Below are positions 9,457 to 19,618 of a stretch of 64,000 nt of DNA, piece by piece; within the stretch, counting starts at the first letter, position 1, and every line of letters starts with the position of its first letter. The position numbers and the translations under genes were made by a program. The DNA is taken from positions 62,001 to 126,000 of the forward strand of contig JADGJL010000010.1 of assembly GCA_027600665.1 (NCBI GenBank), written 5' to 3'. Source of the DNA: Irineochytrium annulatum. Its lineage: Eukaryota > Chytridiomycota > Chytridiomycetes > Chytridiales > Chytridiaceae. The notes under the pieces are model-generated. The model was not told the origin of the DNA. It worked only from the letters and a program-made list of their open reading frames with translations, and made no database searches.

Positions 9457-10554
9457 ATGAGTAAAGTATATCGTATCGGAATTATTGGCTGTGGTGGAAT
9501 CGCGAATGGTAAACATCTGCCAAGTCTGAGTAAATTGGATAATGTTGAACTGGTGGCTTTCTGCGATATTGTTCAGGAACGTGCAGGTGAAGCCAAGCAA
9601 AAATATGGCTCTACAGATGCTGAGGTCTACACAGATTATCAGGAATTGCTCAAGGATGAGTCTCTGGACATTGTGCATGTGCTTACCCCGAATATTTCCC
9701 ATGCCGAGATTTCCATTGCTGCCCTGGAAGCAGGCAAACATGTCATGTGTGAGAAGCCAATGGCGAAGACGTCTGCTGAAGCACAACTCATGTTGGAAGC
9801 GGCAGAACGTACCGGTAAGAAACTGACGATTGGATACAACAATCGTTTCAGAGAAGACAGTCAATATTTGAAGAAGGTGTGCGAAGCGGGTGATCTGGGG
9901 AATATCTATTTTGCCAAAGCACATGCCATTAGACGGAGAGCAGTACCAACCTGGGGTGTTTTCCTGGATGAGGAGAAACAAGGTGGCGGTCCGCTGATTG
10001 ATATTGGTACGCACGCACTTGATCTGACGCTCTGGATGATGGATAACTATCAACCAAAGGTTGTACTCGGCACGACCTACCATGAACTCTCGCAACGTGA
10101 AAATGCGGCCAACGCCTGGGGCCCATGGGACCCGAAACAATTCTCCGTAGAAGACTCGGCCTTTGGCATGATTGTGATGGAGAATGGTGCAACGATCATG
10201 CTGGAATCCAGCTGGGCGCTTAACTCACTGGACGTGGATGAAGCCAAATGCAGCTTGAGCGGAAGCGAAGCCGGTGCGGATATGAAGAACGGACTGCGCA
10301 TCAATGGCGAGAAATTCAGCCGTCTATACACCAACGAGATTGAACTGAGTGCAGGCGGGGTAGCATTCTATGATGGCAAGAGTGAGAGCGCACCGGATGT
10401 GGAGATGAGAAAGTGGATCGAAGCGATTGAGAACGATCAGGAGCCAGTCGTTACACCAAAACAAGCGCTCGTTGTATCTCAGATCCTGGAAGCACTCTAT
10501 GAATCTGCTCGTACAGGCAAGGCTGTATACTTGAATAACGCTAACGAAGCATAG
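9457..10554 (+). CDS. Gfo/Idh/MocA family NAD(P)-dependent oxidoreductase
   Basis: A 365-residue protein starting with a classic Rossmann fingerprint (IGIIGCGGIANGKHLP, residues about 7-22) and the family motif GKHVMCEKPMAKT with the catalytic-site EKP. The C-terminal domain contains GGGPLIDIGTHALDLTLWMM, where the conserved D and H line the active site. The ATG follows a GTGAGGG site. It closes the unit with the upstream oxidoreductase and AraC gene and is followed by a terminator. A sugar or inositol-type substrate is likely but not identifiable. Confidence 0.9.
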   Translation: MSKVYRIGIIGCGGIANGKHLPSLSKLDNVELVAFCDIVQERAGEAKQKYGSTDAEVYTDYQELLKDESLDIVHVLTPNISHAEISIAALEAGKHVMCEKPMAKTSAEAQLMLEAAERTGKKLTIGYNNRFREDSQYLKKVCEAGDLGNIYFAKAHAIRRRAVPTWGVFLDEEKQGGGPLIDIGTHALDLTLWMMDNYQPKVVLGTTYHELSQRENAANAWGPWDPKQFSVEDSAFGMIVMENGATIMLESSWALNSLDVDEAKCSLSGSEAGADMKNGLRINGEKFSRLYTNEIELSAGGVAFYDGKSESAPDVEMRKWIEAIENDQEPVVTPKQALVVSQILEALYESARTGKAVYLNNANEA

Positions 10555-10587
10555 AACAGAACGAAATACAGAAAGAACAGATTACAG

Positions 10588-10623
10588 AACCCTTTGTCCC
10601 GTTATTGTGGACAGAGGGTTTTT
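10588..10623 (+). terminator. Rho-independent terminator
   Basis: Arms AACCCTTTGTCC and GGACAGAGGGTT enclose a short loop and are followed by a run of T, 33 bp after the oxidoreductase stop. Confidence 0.85.
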
Positions 10624-10712
10624 GGGTGTTGTGGTTACTAGCTATTGGTCCATACCAGACACTATTTCGGCACATATGCTGAGAGAAAACGGAGTTGAAA
10701 AGAGGGTATGTC

Positions 10713-11426
10713 TTGACTAAACATAAAACGAGTCATGGTGTTTCCATTGTTGTATGTACCAATCGGCCGCAATTTTTTGAGAACATCCTACAGAATTACA
10801 GTCGGCAGCATTATCAAAGCAAAGAGCTGATCATTGTTCTGAATCATGACCATATGAATCTGTCATTATATCAGAAACGCGTTCGAAATCTTGCCAATGT
10901 TCATGTATACCAAGTTCCGGAGAGCATATCGCTAGGACAATGCTTAAACGCCGGAATAACAAGGACTCGCTTTTCGTTGATCGCCAAATTTGATGATGAT
11001 GACTACTATTCACCGCATTATTTGGCGGAACAGGTGAGAGAACTCAGACGGACCCAAAGTGATATTGTGGGCAAACATTCCTGTCTGGTCTACCTGGGTG
11101 CTTCTAAGACACTATTGGTCAGATCACCTACTGAGAAAAATAAACCGGTTGAATTTGTACAGGGCGGCACGATTTTATTCAAAAGGGAGGTCTTGAAAAA
11201 AGTCCGCTTCACGGACCGTTCAATAGGGGAAGATGTAACCTTCCTGAGACAATGCAGGAAAAGAGGATTCAAAGCGTACGCGACCTCACCTTTCAATTAT
11301 GTGTATCACCGGAGAAAAAACAAAAAAAGCCATACGTGGAGAGCTGATGATAACTTCTACTTGGAGGGAAGCACCAAACTTGCAGTTACGGACGATTTCA
11401 GACCTTTTGCTAACAAGAAATTATAG
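10713..11426 (+). CDS. Family 2 glycosyltransferase
   Basis: A GT-A fold nucleotide-sugar glycosyltransferase of 237 residues. The N-terminal strand VSIVVCTNRP, the SLGQCLNAG motif and the acidic cluster FDDDDYYSPHYL (metal/nucleotide-sugar site) are visible; DRSIGEDVTFLRQC contains the usual ED pair. I place the start at TTG 10713 because AGAGGG lies 6 bp before it; a TTG at 10695 would add six residues but has no spaced ribosome binding site. It is monocistronic between two terminators, and its acceptor is unknown. It may belong to surface or spore polysaccharide synthesis, which is a guess from related genes in spore formers. Confidence 0.82.
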   Translation: MTKHKTSHGVSIVVCTNRPQFFENILQNYSRQHYQSKELIIVLNHDHMNLSLYQKRVRNLANVHVYQVPESISLGQCLNAGITRTRFSLIAKFDDDDYYSPHYLAEQVRELRRTQSDIVGKHSCLVYLGASKTLLVRSPTEKNKPVEFVQGGTILFKREVLKKVRFTDRSIGEDVTFLRQCRKRGFKAYATSPFNYVYHRRKNKKSHTWRADDNFYLEGSTKLAVTDDFRPFANKKL

Positions 11427-11435
11427 AGGAGAAAG

Positions 11436-11469
11436 AGATGCTTCTGCCCAATGCGGATGCGTCTTTTTT
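11436..11469 (+). terminator. Rho-independent terminator
   Basis: AGATGCTTCTGC and GCGGATGCGTCT form a 12-bp stem with one mismatch and a 5-base loop, followed by TTTTTT, just after the glycosyltransferase stop. Confidence 0.8.
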
Positions 11470-11533
11470 GTGCCCAAAATGGTTCAATTGGGAGGTGGTG
11501 AGAAAAAAATATGAATTAACTTGAAAAAAAGTA

Positions 11534-11588
11534 TTGCATATAAGTTTAGTCGGAATTATATTAATGGTATAAGGTCTAGACCATATAC
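11534..11588 (+). promoter_or_regulatory. Promoter with GntR-type operator for the peptide operon
   Basis: TTGCAT (11534-11539), a 17-bp spacer and TATATT (11557-11562) form a sigma-A type promoter. An imperfect 22-bp palindrome with core GGTCTAGACC (11573-11582, outer arms to 11567 and 11588) lies over the expected start of transcription. The TGGT/ACCA-like half sites fit FadR/GntR regulators, and the first gene of the transcript is one, so autorepression is the simplest reading (inference). Confidence 0.6.
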
Positions 11589-11604
11589 AGATCGGAGTGT
11601 TTAG

Positions 11605-12357
11605 ATGTCCAGTACGTTTTCATTTCGTTTTGAGAAAGTATCCACCAAAAAGGTTAGTGAATTCATAAGAGAGCAACTGGAAGAAGCAATTATCTTGAAA
11701 GAATTGATGAGTGAAGAGCAGCTTCCAGCCGAACGTGATCTGGCAGAGATTTTTAATGTAAGTCGCATTACCGTTCGTGAGGCACTCTCTTCACTGGAAG
11801 AGAAAGGTTTGATTGAAAAAAGGGTAGGGGCCAAAGGCGGAACATTTGTATTGCCTCTGACAGCCAATTCGCATAAACGGACCAGAGAAGAGATTAAACG
11901 GGATTGGGCACAGATGCTCAAGGTGTTTGAATATCGAACCATCATCGAGCCGGAGGGAGCTTTTCTCGCTGCTGAGCGGATCACCGCAGGCGAACTGGAG
12001 CTTCTGGAGAGCTATATGGAGCATAGTATAGAGCCAGACTGTACAAGGGAATGGTTCCGGGCACTGGATGTGAAATTTCATCTGACCATCGCCAAAGCTT
12101 CCGGGAATCCCTATTGCGAGAAGGCTGTCAGACAGATTCGGACCAAAATTAATCCGGCGCTCGACTTGATGCCTTATGATGACCGGATACGTACGGTCAA
12201 CCATGGTGTACATATGGAGATTCTTGAAGCACTGAAGGCACATGACCAATCCAAGTCCCGAGAGATGATGAAAAAACATATCGAATTCTCGGCGGATGCA
12301 ATCTATGCCCGTTTGGTTTCTGAATCGGATGAAAATGAAGGGAATGACAGCGAATGA
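11605..12357 (+). CDS. GntR family regulator, FadR subfamily (FCD domain)
   Basis: A 250-residue regulator. Residues about 12-80 form the winged helix-turn-helix ([20 protein letters not shown]), and the remainder is the all-helical FCD ligand-binding domain, with [19 protein letters not shown] and conserved histidine positions ([23 protein letters not shown]) that often bind a metal and a carboxylate. The first gene of a peptide-use operon, its stop overlaps the start of the amidohydrolase by ATGA. The palindrome just upstream is its likely site. An amino acid or small carboxylate released by the operon may be the inducer. Confidence 0.9.
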   Translation: MSSTFSFRFEKVSTKKVSEFIREQLEEAIILKELMSEEQLPAERDLAEIFNVSRITVREALSSLEEKGLIEKRVGAKGGTFVLPLTANSHKRTREEIKRDWAQMLKVFEYRTIIEPEGAFLAAERITAGELELLESYMEHSIEPDCTREWFRALDVKFHLTIAKASGNPYCEKAVRQIRTKINPALDLMPYDDRIRTVNHGVHMEILEALKAHDQSKSREMMKKHIEFSADAIYARLVSESDENEGNDSE

Positions 12358-13559
12358 ATCGTTCAGAACTAATACAGCTGGCTCAGCCACTACAAGCCCA
12401 GTTAAGTGCTTGGCGCAGAGATTTACATCGCCATCCGGAAATTGGTTACGAGGAGCATCGTACTTCCGCTATCGTAGCTGAACATCTGGAGAGCCTGGGC
12501 CTGGAAGTTACACGTAATGTGGGACAGACCGGGGTTACAGGCCTGCTTCGCGGAGAGACCGACGGACCAACCTTTGCCTTGCGAGCAGACATGGATGCTC
12601 TGCCAATCCAAGATCAGAAAGCAGTGGAGTACCGCTCGCAAGTGGAAGGCAAAGCGCATCTGTGTGGACATGACGCTCACACCTCCATCCTGATGGGAGC
12701 AGCTCAACTACTTACTGGACTTGGGAGACCGAAATCAGGCAACATCAAATTCATTTTCCAGCCAGCGGAAGAAGGACTTGCAGGAGCAAGAGCCATGATC
12801 CAGGACGGTGTTCTGGAGAACCCGAAGGTTGATGCCATTGCAGGGTTACACATGACCCCTGGACAGGACACGGGAACCTTGGGCGTAAGTCAGGGCGTTG
12901 CATTTGCATCAGCTGATCCCTTGATTATCAAGGTGTTTGGCAAGGGTGGGCATGCAGCTCGTCCGCATGAGGGCATTGACGCGATTGCGGTATCTGCACA
13001 GGTTATCACCGCCTTGCAAAATATCGTCAGTCGGATGGTTGATCCGCTTGAACCCGCTGTAATCACCATTGGCAAAATCACCGGAGGTTATATGGGAACA
13101 GCCATCGCCCCGGAGGTGGAGATGATCGGTACGGTTCGTACACTCTCACCTGCCATTCGTGAACAGATGCCAGCTTTGATCGAGCAGGTTGTTAAAGGGG
13201 TCTGTGATTCTTTCGGAGCTGAATGCGAAGTTGTCTACGGAGATGGATACCCTGTTGTTGTGAATGATCTTGGTATGGTTGATCTGCTGACAGAGACCTG
13301 TGATCAGGTTAATGCGCAGAAGGGATGGAACTATATCAAACCCTCTACAGGGGGCGAGGATTTCGCTTTTTATTGTGAGCAGATTCCGGGCGTGTTTTTC
13401 AGACTAGGATCTGGTAATGATGAGGAACGTACTCGTTATCCACTCCACCATCCCATGTTTGATCTCGATGAGACAGCGATGCCATATGGTGTGGGCATGT
13501 TGTCAGCAGTAGCTCTTGAATTTTTGGCAAGGAATACAACTTCTGAGGGGGAGCAATGA
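12354..13559 (+). CDS. M20 family metallopeptidase / N-acyl-amino-acid amidohydrolase
   Basis: A 401-residue M20D-type hydrolase. Metal ligands are visible in [18 protein letters not shown] and in the [15 protein letters not shown] segment, with a lid/dimerisation domain from about residue 185 and a late [10 protein letters not shown] motif. Enzymes of this type remove acyl groups from amino acids or cleave short peptides and conjugates in the cytoplasm, usually with two metal ions. It overlaps the GntR gene by 4 bp and the downstream binding-protein gene by 4 bp, so all three are translationally coupled. The exact acyl group is unknown. Confidence 0.9.
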   Translation: MNRSELIQLAQPLQAQLSAWRRDLHRHPEIGYEEHRTSAIVAEHLESLGLEVTRNVGQTGVTGLLRGETDGPTFALRADMDALPIQDQKAVEYRSQVEGKAHLCGHDAHTSILMGAAQLLTGLGRPKSGNIKFIFQPAEEGLAGARAMIQDGVLENPKVDAIAGLHMTPGQDTGTLGVSQGVAFASADPLIIKVFGKGGHAARPHEGIDAIAVSAQVITALQNIVSRMVDPLEPAVITIGKITGGYMGTAIAPEVEMIGTVRTLSPAIREQMPALIEQVVKGVCDSFGAECEVVYGDGYPVVVNDLGMVDLLTETCDQVNAQKGWNYIKPSTGGEDFAFYCEQIPGVFFRLGSGNDEERTRYPLHHPMFDLDETAMPYGVGMLSAVALEFLARNTTSEGEQ

Positions 13560-15124
13560 CAATGAAAAAAAGACAATGGACAGGCTTGTGGATTACGTTA
13601 CTGGCAATCGTAATGGTACTCAGCGCTTGCGGAGGTAAAACGACAAGCACGAATGATAATACCGCAACAGGAGGAACGGACAGTGGAAGTCCAAGTACAA
13701 CACTGACCATTGCTGCGGCAACAGATATTGAGAGTTTCGATCCGCACAACAACAACACTTCCAGTGAAGCGGTTCTGGTGAACGTTTTTGATTATCTGAT
13801 CAAAAATGACAGTGAACAGAAAAAAGTGGCGGGACTCGCGACATCATGGGATCAGGTTGATGATACAACATGGAGATTCAAGCTGCGTGAAGGCGTAACC
13901 TTCCACAATGGCGATTCTTTCACTTCAGCAGATGTAAAATACACGCTGGAGCGCGTAGCCAAGGATGAGACACTGAAACAAAACAGTTATTTCAAAAATA
14001 TCGTAGAAGTTAAAGCGGTGGATGACTATACCGTAGACATCATCACGGATGGTCCAGATCCGCTCTTGCTGAATCGTTTGTCCAAAATGGGAGCTGGTAT
14101 TCTGCCGGCAAAATATATTGCGGATAAAGGATTTGATACTTTCCTGAAACAGCCGGTAGGCACAGGTCCTTACAAGTTCAGTAAATGGGCCAAAGACGAT
14201 CGTGTCGAATTGGTGAAAAACGAGAACTACTTCGACGGTGAACCCAAATGGAATGAAGTGGTATTCCGCGTTATTCCTGAAGCCTCCACACGTGTATCCG
14301 AATTGCTCGCTGGTGGTGTAGATGTCGCGTCTTCCATTCCGTCCACTGACATTGCCCGGATCGAAGGTGAAGAAGACAAGAAGATTGTCAAAGCACCAAT
14401 CCAGCGTGTGCTTCAGTTGATCTTCCGTCAGACGGAAGGCAGCATCACGGCTGATCCAAAAGTGCGTGAAGCGATTGACCTGGCGATTGACAAACAAGGA
14501 ATCGTGGACAGCATTGCCGGCGGGGCAGGTATTGTAACCCGCACATCCGTAACGCCGGGCAACTTCGGTGCTGATCCTTCATTGTACAAAACGTCACTCT
14601 ATGACCTGGAAAAAGCAAAACAATTGCTGCAAGAAGCTGGCTATGCAGAAGGTGAAGCTGAGATGACCATCTCCGTTTCTGCACAATACAAAGAACAAGC
14701 TGAAGTTGTTGCAGCGATGCTGGAACAAGCCGGATTCAAAATCAATCTGGATGTCCTGGAAGCAAGTGCATTCAGTGAACGTTACAGCTCCAAATCATTC
14801 AAAGAAATCTTCATGATCGGTATTGGTAACTCCTTGTTCGATGCTTCGAATAACTACAATCGTTATATGTTGGAAGAAGCCAAAGGCGAGTCGGATTACA
14901 ACAATCCTGAAGTAGAAAAACTGCTTCAATCTGCATTGGTGAATATGGACCCAGCGGCTCGTGAGAAAGAGTATCAGCAAGTACAGCAGATCTTCTCTGA
15001 AGAACGCCCAGCCGTATATCTGTACCAAATGGAAGGTGTGTACGGAACAAACGCCAAAGTGAACTTCGCGCCGCGCAGTGACGAGATGTTCTATGCTGAC
15101 GAGATTACACCTGTTACACAGTAA
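13556..15124 (+). CDS. Peptide/nickel-type ABC transporter substrate-binding lipoprotein (SBP family 5)
   Basis: A 522-residue lipoprotein: a hydrophobic signal ends in VLSACGG (lipobox), a Thr/Gly/Ser-rich linker follows, then a family 5 solute-binding protein of the DppA/OppA type (GVTFHNGDSFTSADVKYTLE, PVGTGPYKFSKW). The ATG at 13556 overlaps the amidohydrolase stop; a second in-frame ATG at 13562 is equally usable with the GAGGGGGAG site. Dipeptides or related small peptides are the likely ligand. A hairpin after the gene may lower expression of the permeases relative to this abundant receptor. Confidence 0.92.
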   Translation: MTMKKRQWTGLWITLLAIVMVLSACGGKTTSTNDNTATGGTDSGSPSTTLTIAAATDIESFDPHNNNTSSEAVLVNVFDYLIKNDSEQKKVAGLATSWDQVDDTTWRFKLREGVTFHNGDSFTSADVKYTLERVAKDETLKQNSYFKNIVEVKAVDDYTVDIITDGPDPLLLNRLSKMGAGILPAKYIADKGFDTFLKQPVGTGPYKFSKWAKDDRVELVKNENYFDGEPKWNEVVFRVIPEASTRVSELLAGGVDVASSIPSTDIARIEGEEDKKIVKAPIQRVLQLIFRQTEGSITADPKVREAIDLAIDKQGIVDSIAGGAGIVTRTSVTPGNFGADPSLYKTSLYDLEKAKQLLQEAGYAEGEAEMTISVSAQYKEQAEVVAAMLEQAGFKINLDVLEASAFSERYSSKSFKEIFMIGIGNSLFDASNNYNRYMLEEAKGESDYNNPEVEKLLQSALVNMDPAAREKEYQQVQQIFSEERPAVYLYQMEGVYGTNAKVNFAPRSDEMFYADEITPVTQ

Positions 15125-15164
15125 CATCGAGCATTATAACCGGTCATTGAAAAGATAAGGCCGT

Positions 15165-15207
15165 GAACGGCAGGGACTGGATAACCATGTTCCTGCCGTT
15201 CTTTTTC
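15165..15207 (+). terminator. Intra-operon hairpin, likely partial terminator
   Basis: GAACGGCAGG and CCTGCCGTTC pair as a 10-bp stem followed by TTTTTC, between the binding protein and the permease genes. Position suggests attenuation or 3'-end protection that keeps the receptor mRNA in excess. Confidence 0.7.
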
Positions 15208-15230
15208 TTAACAAGGGAGGTGAACAAGGA

Positions 15231-16148
15231 ATGGGCAAATACGTACTTAAGTCATTACTGCAGATCATTCCGGTGCTGTTCATTGTTTCATTAATTGTGT
15301 TCATTTTGGTTCGAGTCACCGGTGATCCGGTTGCGCTAATGTTGCCTGAAACGGCTACCGCTGAAGATCGTGCTGTCTTGACGCAGGCACTTGGTTTGGA
15401 CCAGCCTTTATATACGCAGTACGTGAAGTTTCTGGGAAGTGCGATCCAGGGAGACTTTGGTCAGTCTTTTCGCTACAATCAGCCTGCATTAGAGCTAGTG
15501 CTGGAGAGATTGCCTGCCAGCTTTGAACTGGCAGTAGCCGCCATGTTTTTTGCTGTACTTATGGCTGTGCCACTTGGTGTCATTTCAGCTGTCAAACGCA
15601 ATACGTTTACGGATCTCATCATTTCCGGAATATCCGTCATTGGTAAGGCCATGCCAAACTTCTGGATGGGGATCATGCTCATCCTCTTGTTCTCCGTCAT
15701 GTTGGGTGTATTGCCGGTATCCGGTCGCGGAGGATTGTCACATCTGATCTTGCCGGCATTCACGCTTGGCGTTGGACTGGCTGCGCAGATGACCCGGCTG
15801 ATTCGCTCAAGTATGTTAGAGATTCTGAATCAGGACTATATTCGAACAGCCCGGAGCAAAGGACTGGGTCGGATGGTCGTCATTGTGAAACATGCGTTTC
15901 GGAATGGATTGATTCCTGTGGTGACGATCATGAGTTTGCAGTTTACAAGTCTGATCGGGGGAACCTTGATTACGGAAACGGTATTCTCCTGGCCTGGACT
16001 GGGTCAATTGCTGGTCGTTGCAGTCAACACACATGATATGGCGATTGTACAGGCCGCGGTGTTTGTCATTGCTTTTATCGTTGTGGTAATCAACATCTTG
16101 ACGGATGTGGCCTACAGGCTGCTTGATCCGCGCATCAAATACGACTAG
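15231..16148 (+). CDS. Peptide ABC transporter permease, DppB/OppB type
   Basis: A 305-residue permease with an N-terminal membrane segment (about residues 9-30) and five or six more. The motif DPVALMLPETATAEDRAVLT and the EAA loop (DYIRTARSKGLGRMVVIVKH) are typical of DppB proteins. The ribosome binding site is AAGGGAGGTG. It partners with the DppC-type protein that follows after 16 bp. No DppD/DppF ATPase gene is present in the visible operon. Confidence 0.92.
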   Translation: MGKYVLKSLLQIIPVLFIVSLIVFILVRVTGDPVALMLPETATAEDRAVLTQALGLDQPLYTQYVKFLGSAIQGDFGQSFRYNQPALELVLERLPASFELAVAAMFFAVLMAVPLGVISAVKRNTFTDLIISGISVIGKAMPNFWMGIMLILLFSVMLGVLPVSGRGGLSHLILPAFTLGVGLAAQMTRLIRSSMLEILNQDYIRTARSKGLGRMVVIVKHAFRNGLIPVVTIMSLQFTSLIGGTLITETVFSWPGLGQLLVVAVNTHDMAIVQAAVFVIAFIVVVINILTDVAYRLLDPRIKYD

Positions 16149-16164
16149 AAGGAGGTGCAATCAT

Positions 16165-17094
16165 ATGACAGGCAGCAATGAAATGCCAATTCCGGGTACA
16201 GAACAGGGACAGGACAATGGGCGTGCACCAACGGGATTTCGTTATATCTGGCAACAACTGATCATCAGCAAGACCGGAATGTTTGGTGCTGTGCTTGTAT
16301 TGTTGGTGGTGTTAATCGCCATAGGTGCACCTCTATTGACGAGTCATGATCCAGCGGCAGTGAATCCGCTCAATCGCCTTAAACCGCCTGCATGGCTTGA
16401 GGGTGGAACGGCCGAATACTGGCTGGGGACCGATAATCTGGGCAGAGACATGTGGAGTCGAATTGTATATGGTGCCCGGGTTTCCTTAATCGTGGGGATG
16501 GGTGCCGTGATTGTATCAGGCATCATTGGCGCCATTTTGGGGTTGGTATCCGGATTCTACGGGAAATGGCTGGATGCTATCATCATGCGTGTAGGTGATG
16601 CCTTCATGGCGATCCCAACCATTCTATTTATGCTCGTTGTGATGGCGATTGTTGGTCCGGGTATTACAACGCTAATCTTTGTCATCGGGGTGACAAATTG
16701 GGTTCCATTCACCCGTGTGGTCAGAAGTGAGGTACTTAGTATTAAGGAGCGGGATTTTGTTCATGCGGCCAGATCGATCGGTGCGAAGAACGGAAGACTG
16801 ATTGTGAAACATATTCTGCCGAATATCCTCTCGTCCTTTATCGTGATCTGTGGGATGAATGTGGGCACGACGATTATTATGGAAGCTTCACTCAGTTTCC
16901 TGGGTCTGGGCATCAAACCACCTGATGTATCCTGGGGAGGCATGCTCAGTGATGGCAGACAATATGTTGCAACAAGCTGGTGGGTCGCTACATTCCCGGG
17001 ACTAGCCATTACTTTTACCGTACTCGGTGTTATTTTCCTTGGAGATTGGCTGCGTGATGTGCTTGATCCACGTACGGAGACAACCCAAAAATAA
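16165..17094 (+). CDS. Peptide ABC transporter permease, DppC/OppC type
   Basis: A 309-residue permease. I start at ATG 16165 because AAGGAGGTG lies 7 bp before it; a longer frame from 16105 overlaps the previous gene and has no ribosome binding site. The N-terminal cytoplasmic tail, the membrane segment around residues 30-50, the LGTDNLGRDMWSRIVYGAR signature of DppC proteins and the EAA loop (DFVHAARSIGAKNGRLIVKH) are all clear. It completes the translocation pore with the upstream DppB-type protein. Confidence 0.92.
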   Translation: MTGSNEMPIPGTEQGQDNGRAPTGFRYIWQQLIISKTGMFGAVLVLLVVLIAIGAPLLTSHDPAAVNPLNRLKPPAWLEGGTAEYWLGTDNLGRDMWSRIVYGARVSLIVGMGAVIVSGIIGAILGLVSGFYGKWLDAIIMRVGDAFMAIPTILFMLVVMAIVGPGITTLIFVIGVTNWVPFTRVVRSEVLSIKERDFVHAARSIGAKNGRLIVKHILPNILSSFIVICGMNVGTTIIMEASLSFLGLGIKPPDVSWGGMLSDGRQYVATSWWVATFPGLAITFTVLGVIFLGDWLRDVLDPRTETTQK

Positions 17095-17115
17095 ACGGAG
17101 AAGGGAGCCATCATT

Positions 17116-19134
17116 ATGAATCAAAGACCAATTATGCCGGAGGATCTGCTTCACTATCGTTGGATAAGTCAGCCTGTTGTCAGCCCGAACGGACAAGTGG
17201 CTTATGTGGAACAAACCATTGATCAGGATAAAAACGAATATAACACGCAAATAAGAGGGATTTCGCTCGATGGTGATGAAGATATTGCACTTTCAGATGG
17301 TACGAAGGATTCTTCGCCTGCATGGTCGCCGGATGGCACACAACTCACATTCATTCGCTCTGTGGATGGAGGTAAAGGACTATGGGTGCTCGATTCGGAT
17401 AAAAAAGAGTCTGTCATGCTGATCTCTCCCGCACGTAAGATATTGAATTATATCTGGTCGCCGAACGGGCATTACATTGCGTTTACCAGCAAAGTGCAAC
17501 CGGAGGATCAACAGAAGACAGCTGATCCCCAACAGCAGTCCGCACCTGCGCTACGAGGTAAGGTTTTTGAGCGTACAACGCCGAAGGCAGAAGGGGCTGG
17601 ATGGTGGGATGGTCAATACAGCCATTTGTTTGTATATGAGATCGCCAGCGGGGAGATCACGCAGGTAACTTCCGGGCTGTGGAATATCAGTGCTCCGGCA
17701 TGGTCGCCAGATAGCCAGTATCTTTCCTTCATATCCAAGCAAGTGGAGGATGAGGAACTTGATGCGGATCTGTTGTACTTTACAGATGTATACAGCATTC
17801 AATTGGGAGAGAATAAGCTCTTCAAAGTGACGGATTCCAGTCTGGCAATTAGCCAGTTTTCCTATTCACCGGACGGGCAGCAGCTGATCTTGATCGCCAG
17901 TGATCGTGAGTATGGGAGCGGGAGCCACAACAACTTATACGCTGTCCCTGTTCAACGGGGGGAACCCAGGATAATTGCACCACAGTTAGATATGCAGATT
18001 GGTAACGCAGCACTGGGAGATATGAAGTCAGCAGGTGCATCACCTTCTCCTGTCTCGGATATCCATCATCCGGAACGTGGTGTATATGTACTCGGAACGC
18101 ATTACGGGAATGTGGACGTGTATCGCATTCAAGAAGATGGAGTTTGTCAATCGGTGACGGGCACTCGTGAAAAGGATGTGTATCAGTATACCTTAACGCC
18201 AGATGGTACGTCGCTCGTTATCGCTGCGTTGACTGATGAACATCCTGGAGAGTTATATCGCGTGAATATGGATTGTGGTGAGATGTTCAGGCTCACCCGG
18301 CGAAATGATGAATTCATGGCGGGTTTAGTTGTAAATGCGCCTGTGCGTGTAGAGTTTAAGTCCTCCGATGGATGGCCGATTCAAGGTTGGTTAGCTACTC
18401 CGGCAATACGTGGCAACCATGGGAAGCTACCACTCATACTTCAAATACATGGTGGACCTCATGCGATGTATACGGGAACATACAGTCATGAGATGCAGAC
18501 ACTTCTTGCGCAAGGTTACGCTGTGCTGTGGATCAATCCTCGCGGAAGTATGGGATACGGTCAGGAGTTTGCCAGAGCTTGCCGTGGTGACTTCGCCGGA
18601 GGCGATTACCGGGATCTGATGGAAGCTGTTGATTATGCATTGGCTACGTATGATTTCCTTGATGCATCACGTCTGGGTGTCGCAGGTGGCAGTTATGGCG
18701 GTGTAATGACGAACTGGATCGTAGCACATACGGACCGTTTCAAGGCTGCTGTAACCCAGCGATGTATCTCTAACTGGTTATCCATGTACGGAACGAGCGA
18801 TATTGGAATTTCCTATGTGGAGGGAGTCATTGGAGGTAATCCGGCGGAAAACGCTGAATTCCTATGGTCTCGCTCACCTCTTGCCCATGCACACCATATT
18901 GAGACGCCGCTTCTGATCATGCACGGGGAACAGGACTATCGGACACCGATTGCGCAAGCGGAAGAATTATATACAACGTTAAAACGATATGGCAAAAAGA
19001 CCAAGCTGATCCGTTATCCGGGCTCCAATCACAGTTTGCTCAAAAGCGGTAAACCATCGCTGCGGATCGATAGCTTCGAACAGGTGAATGCCTGGTTCAA
19101 TCAGTATCTCGGGAATGAGGAGGGCGAGCAATGA
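17116..19134 (+). CDS. S9 family peptidase (acylaminoacyl-peptidase / prolyl oligopeptidase type)
   Basis: A 672-residue enzyme with an N-terminal beta-propeller region (repeated SPDG/W-type motifs up to about residue 410) and a C-terminal alpha/beta hydrolase domain. The catalytic triad is readable: Ser526 in GGSYGG, Asp607 in HGEQDYRTP and His639 in SNHSLL. The propeller restricts access to short peptides. No signal peptide is seen, so it should cut peptides brought in by the adjoining Dpp-type importer. The last codons overlap the next gene by ATGA. Confidence 0.92.
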   Translation: MNQRPIMPEDLLHYRWISQPVVSPNGQVAYVEQTIDQDKNEYNTQIRGISLDGDEDIALSDGTKDSSPAWSPDGTQLTFIRSVDGGKGLWVLDSDKKESVMLISPARKILNYIWSPNGHYIAFTSKVQPEDQQKTADPQQQSAPALRGKVFERTTPKAEGAGWWDGQYSHLFVYEIASGEITQVTSGLWNISAPAWSPDSQYLSFISKQVEDEELDADLLYFTDVYSIQLGENKLFKVTDSSLAISQFSYSPDGQQLILIASDREYGSGSHNNLYAVPVQRGEPRIIAPQLDMQIGNAALGDMKSAGASPSPVSDIHHPERGVYVLGTHYGNVDVYRIQEDGVCQSVTGTREKDVYQYTLTPDGTSLVIAALTDEHPGELYRVNMDCGEMFRLTRRNDEFMAGLVVNAPVRVEFKSSDGWPIQGWLATPAIRGNHGKLPLILQIHGGPHAMYTGTYSHEMQTLLAQGYAVLWINPRGSMGYGQEFARACRGDFAGGDYRDLMEAVDYALATYDFLDASRLGVAGGSYGGVMTNWIVAHTDRFKAAVTQRCISNWLSMYGTSDIGISYVEGVIGGNPAENAEFLWSRSPLAHAHHIETPLLIMHGEQDYRTPIAQAEELYTTLKRYGKKTKLIRYPGSNHSLLKSGKPSLRIDSFEQVNAWFNQYLGNEEGEQ

Positions 19135-19607
19135 GCCGAACTCAGTTGTCCATTCCTGTAGGGCTTCTTGTAGAGAATGCACTGACAAGTGGTGCAACCA
19201 AGGAGAACATGATTGAATGGTTGCAACGTCGTGACTTTTCCCAGTTGCTGCCTCTGGTTAAAGAACCCGCGATGGATTTTGATGAAAGACTACAGACAGC
19301 AGCTGATATCGGAGACGACTGGGAGATGGCGATACGTCAAGGTTATGAGTTCAAGTTTTTGCATATTAACGCATTGAAGAGATTGCTCGATTTCCGGTTT
19401 GACCGTAAGGTGGATCGGGATTATGTTCAAGACGATCTGTCATTGAAGCATGTTCATCTGACTGAACATGAGATTGAATTGCTGCAATCGTTAATTGGCA
19501 GGCAATGGATCGTGCAAGTAGAAGAAACAGAGGCAGCAGAGGAAGGGAGAACAGACACCGGGTCATCCTCCCGCATTCCTGTCCTTATTCAATTGAAATT
19601 CCCATAG
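19131..19607 (+). CDS. Uncharacterised 158-aa protein, translationally coupled to the S9 peptidase
   Basis: I do not recognise a family. The protein is mostly helical-looking and acidic, has no membrane segment, signal or clear motif, and ends in a Ser/Thr/Glu-rich stretch and a hydrophobic tail. Its ATG overlaps the peptidase stop (ATGA), so both are made in step, and a terminator follows 12 bp after its stop. That position makes it the last gene of the peptide operon; a small partner or regulator of the peptidase is possible but unproven. Confidence 0.7.
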   Translation: MSRTQLSIPVGLLVENALTSGATKENMIEWLQRRDFSQLLPLVKEPAMDFDERLQTAADIGDDWEMAIRQGYEFKFLHINALKRLLDFRFDRKVDRDYVQDDLSLKHVHLTEHEIELLQSLIGRQWIVQVEETEAAEEGRTDTGSSSRIPVLIQLKFP

Positions 19608-19618
19608 TATGACCAACA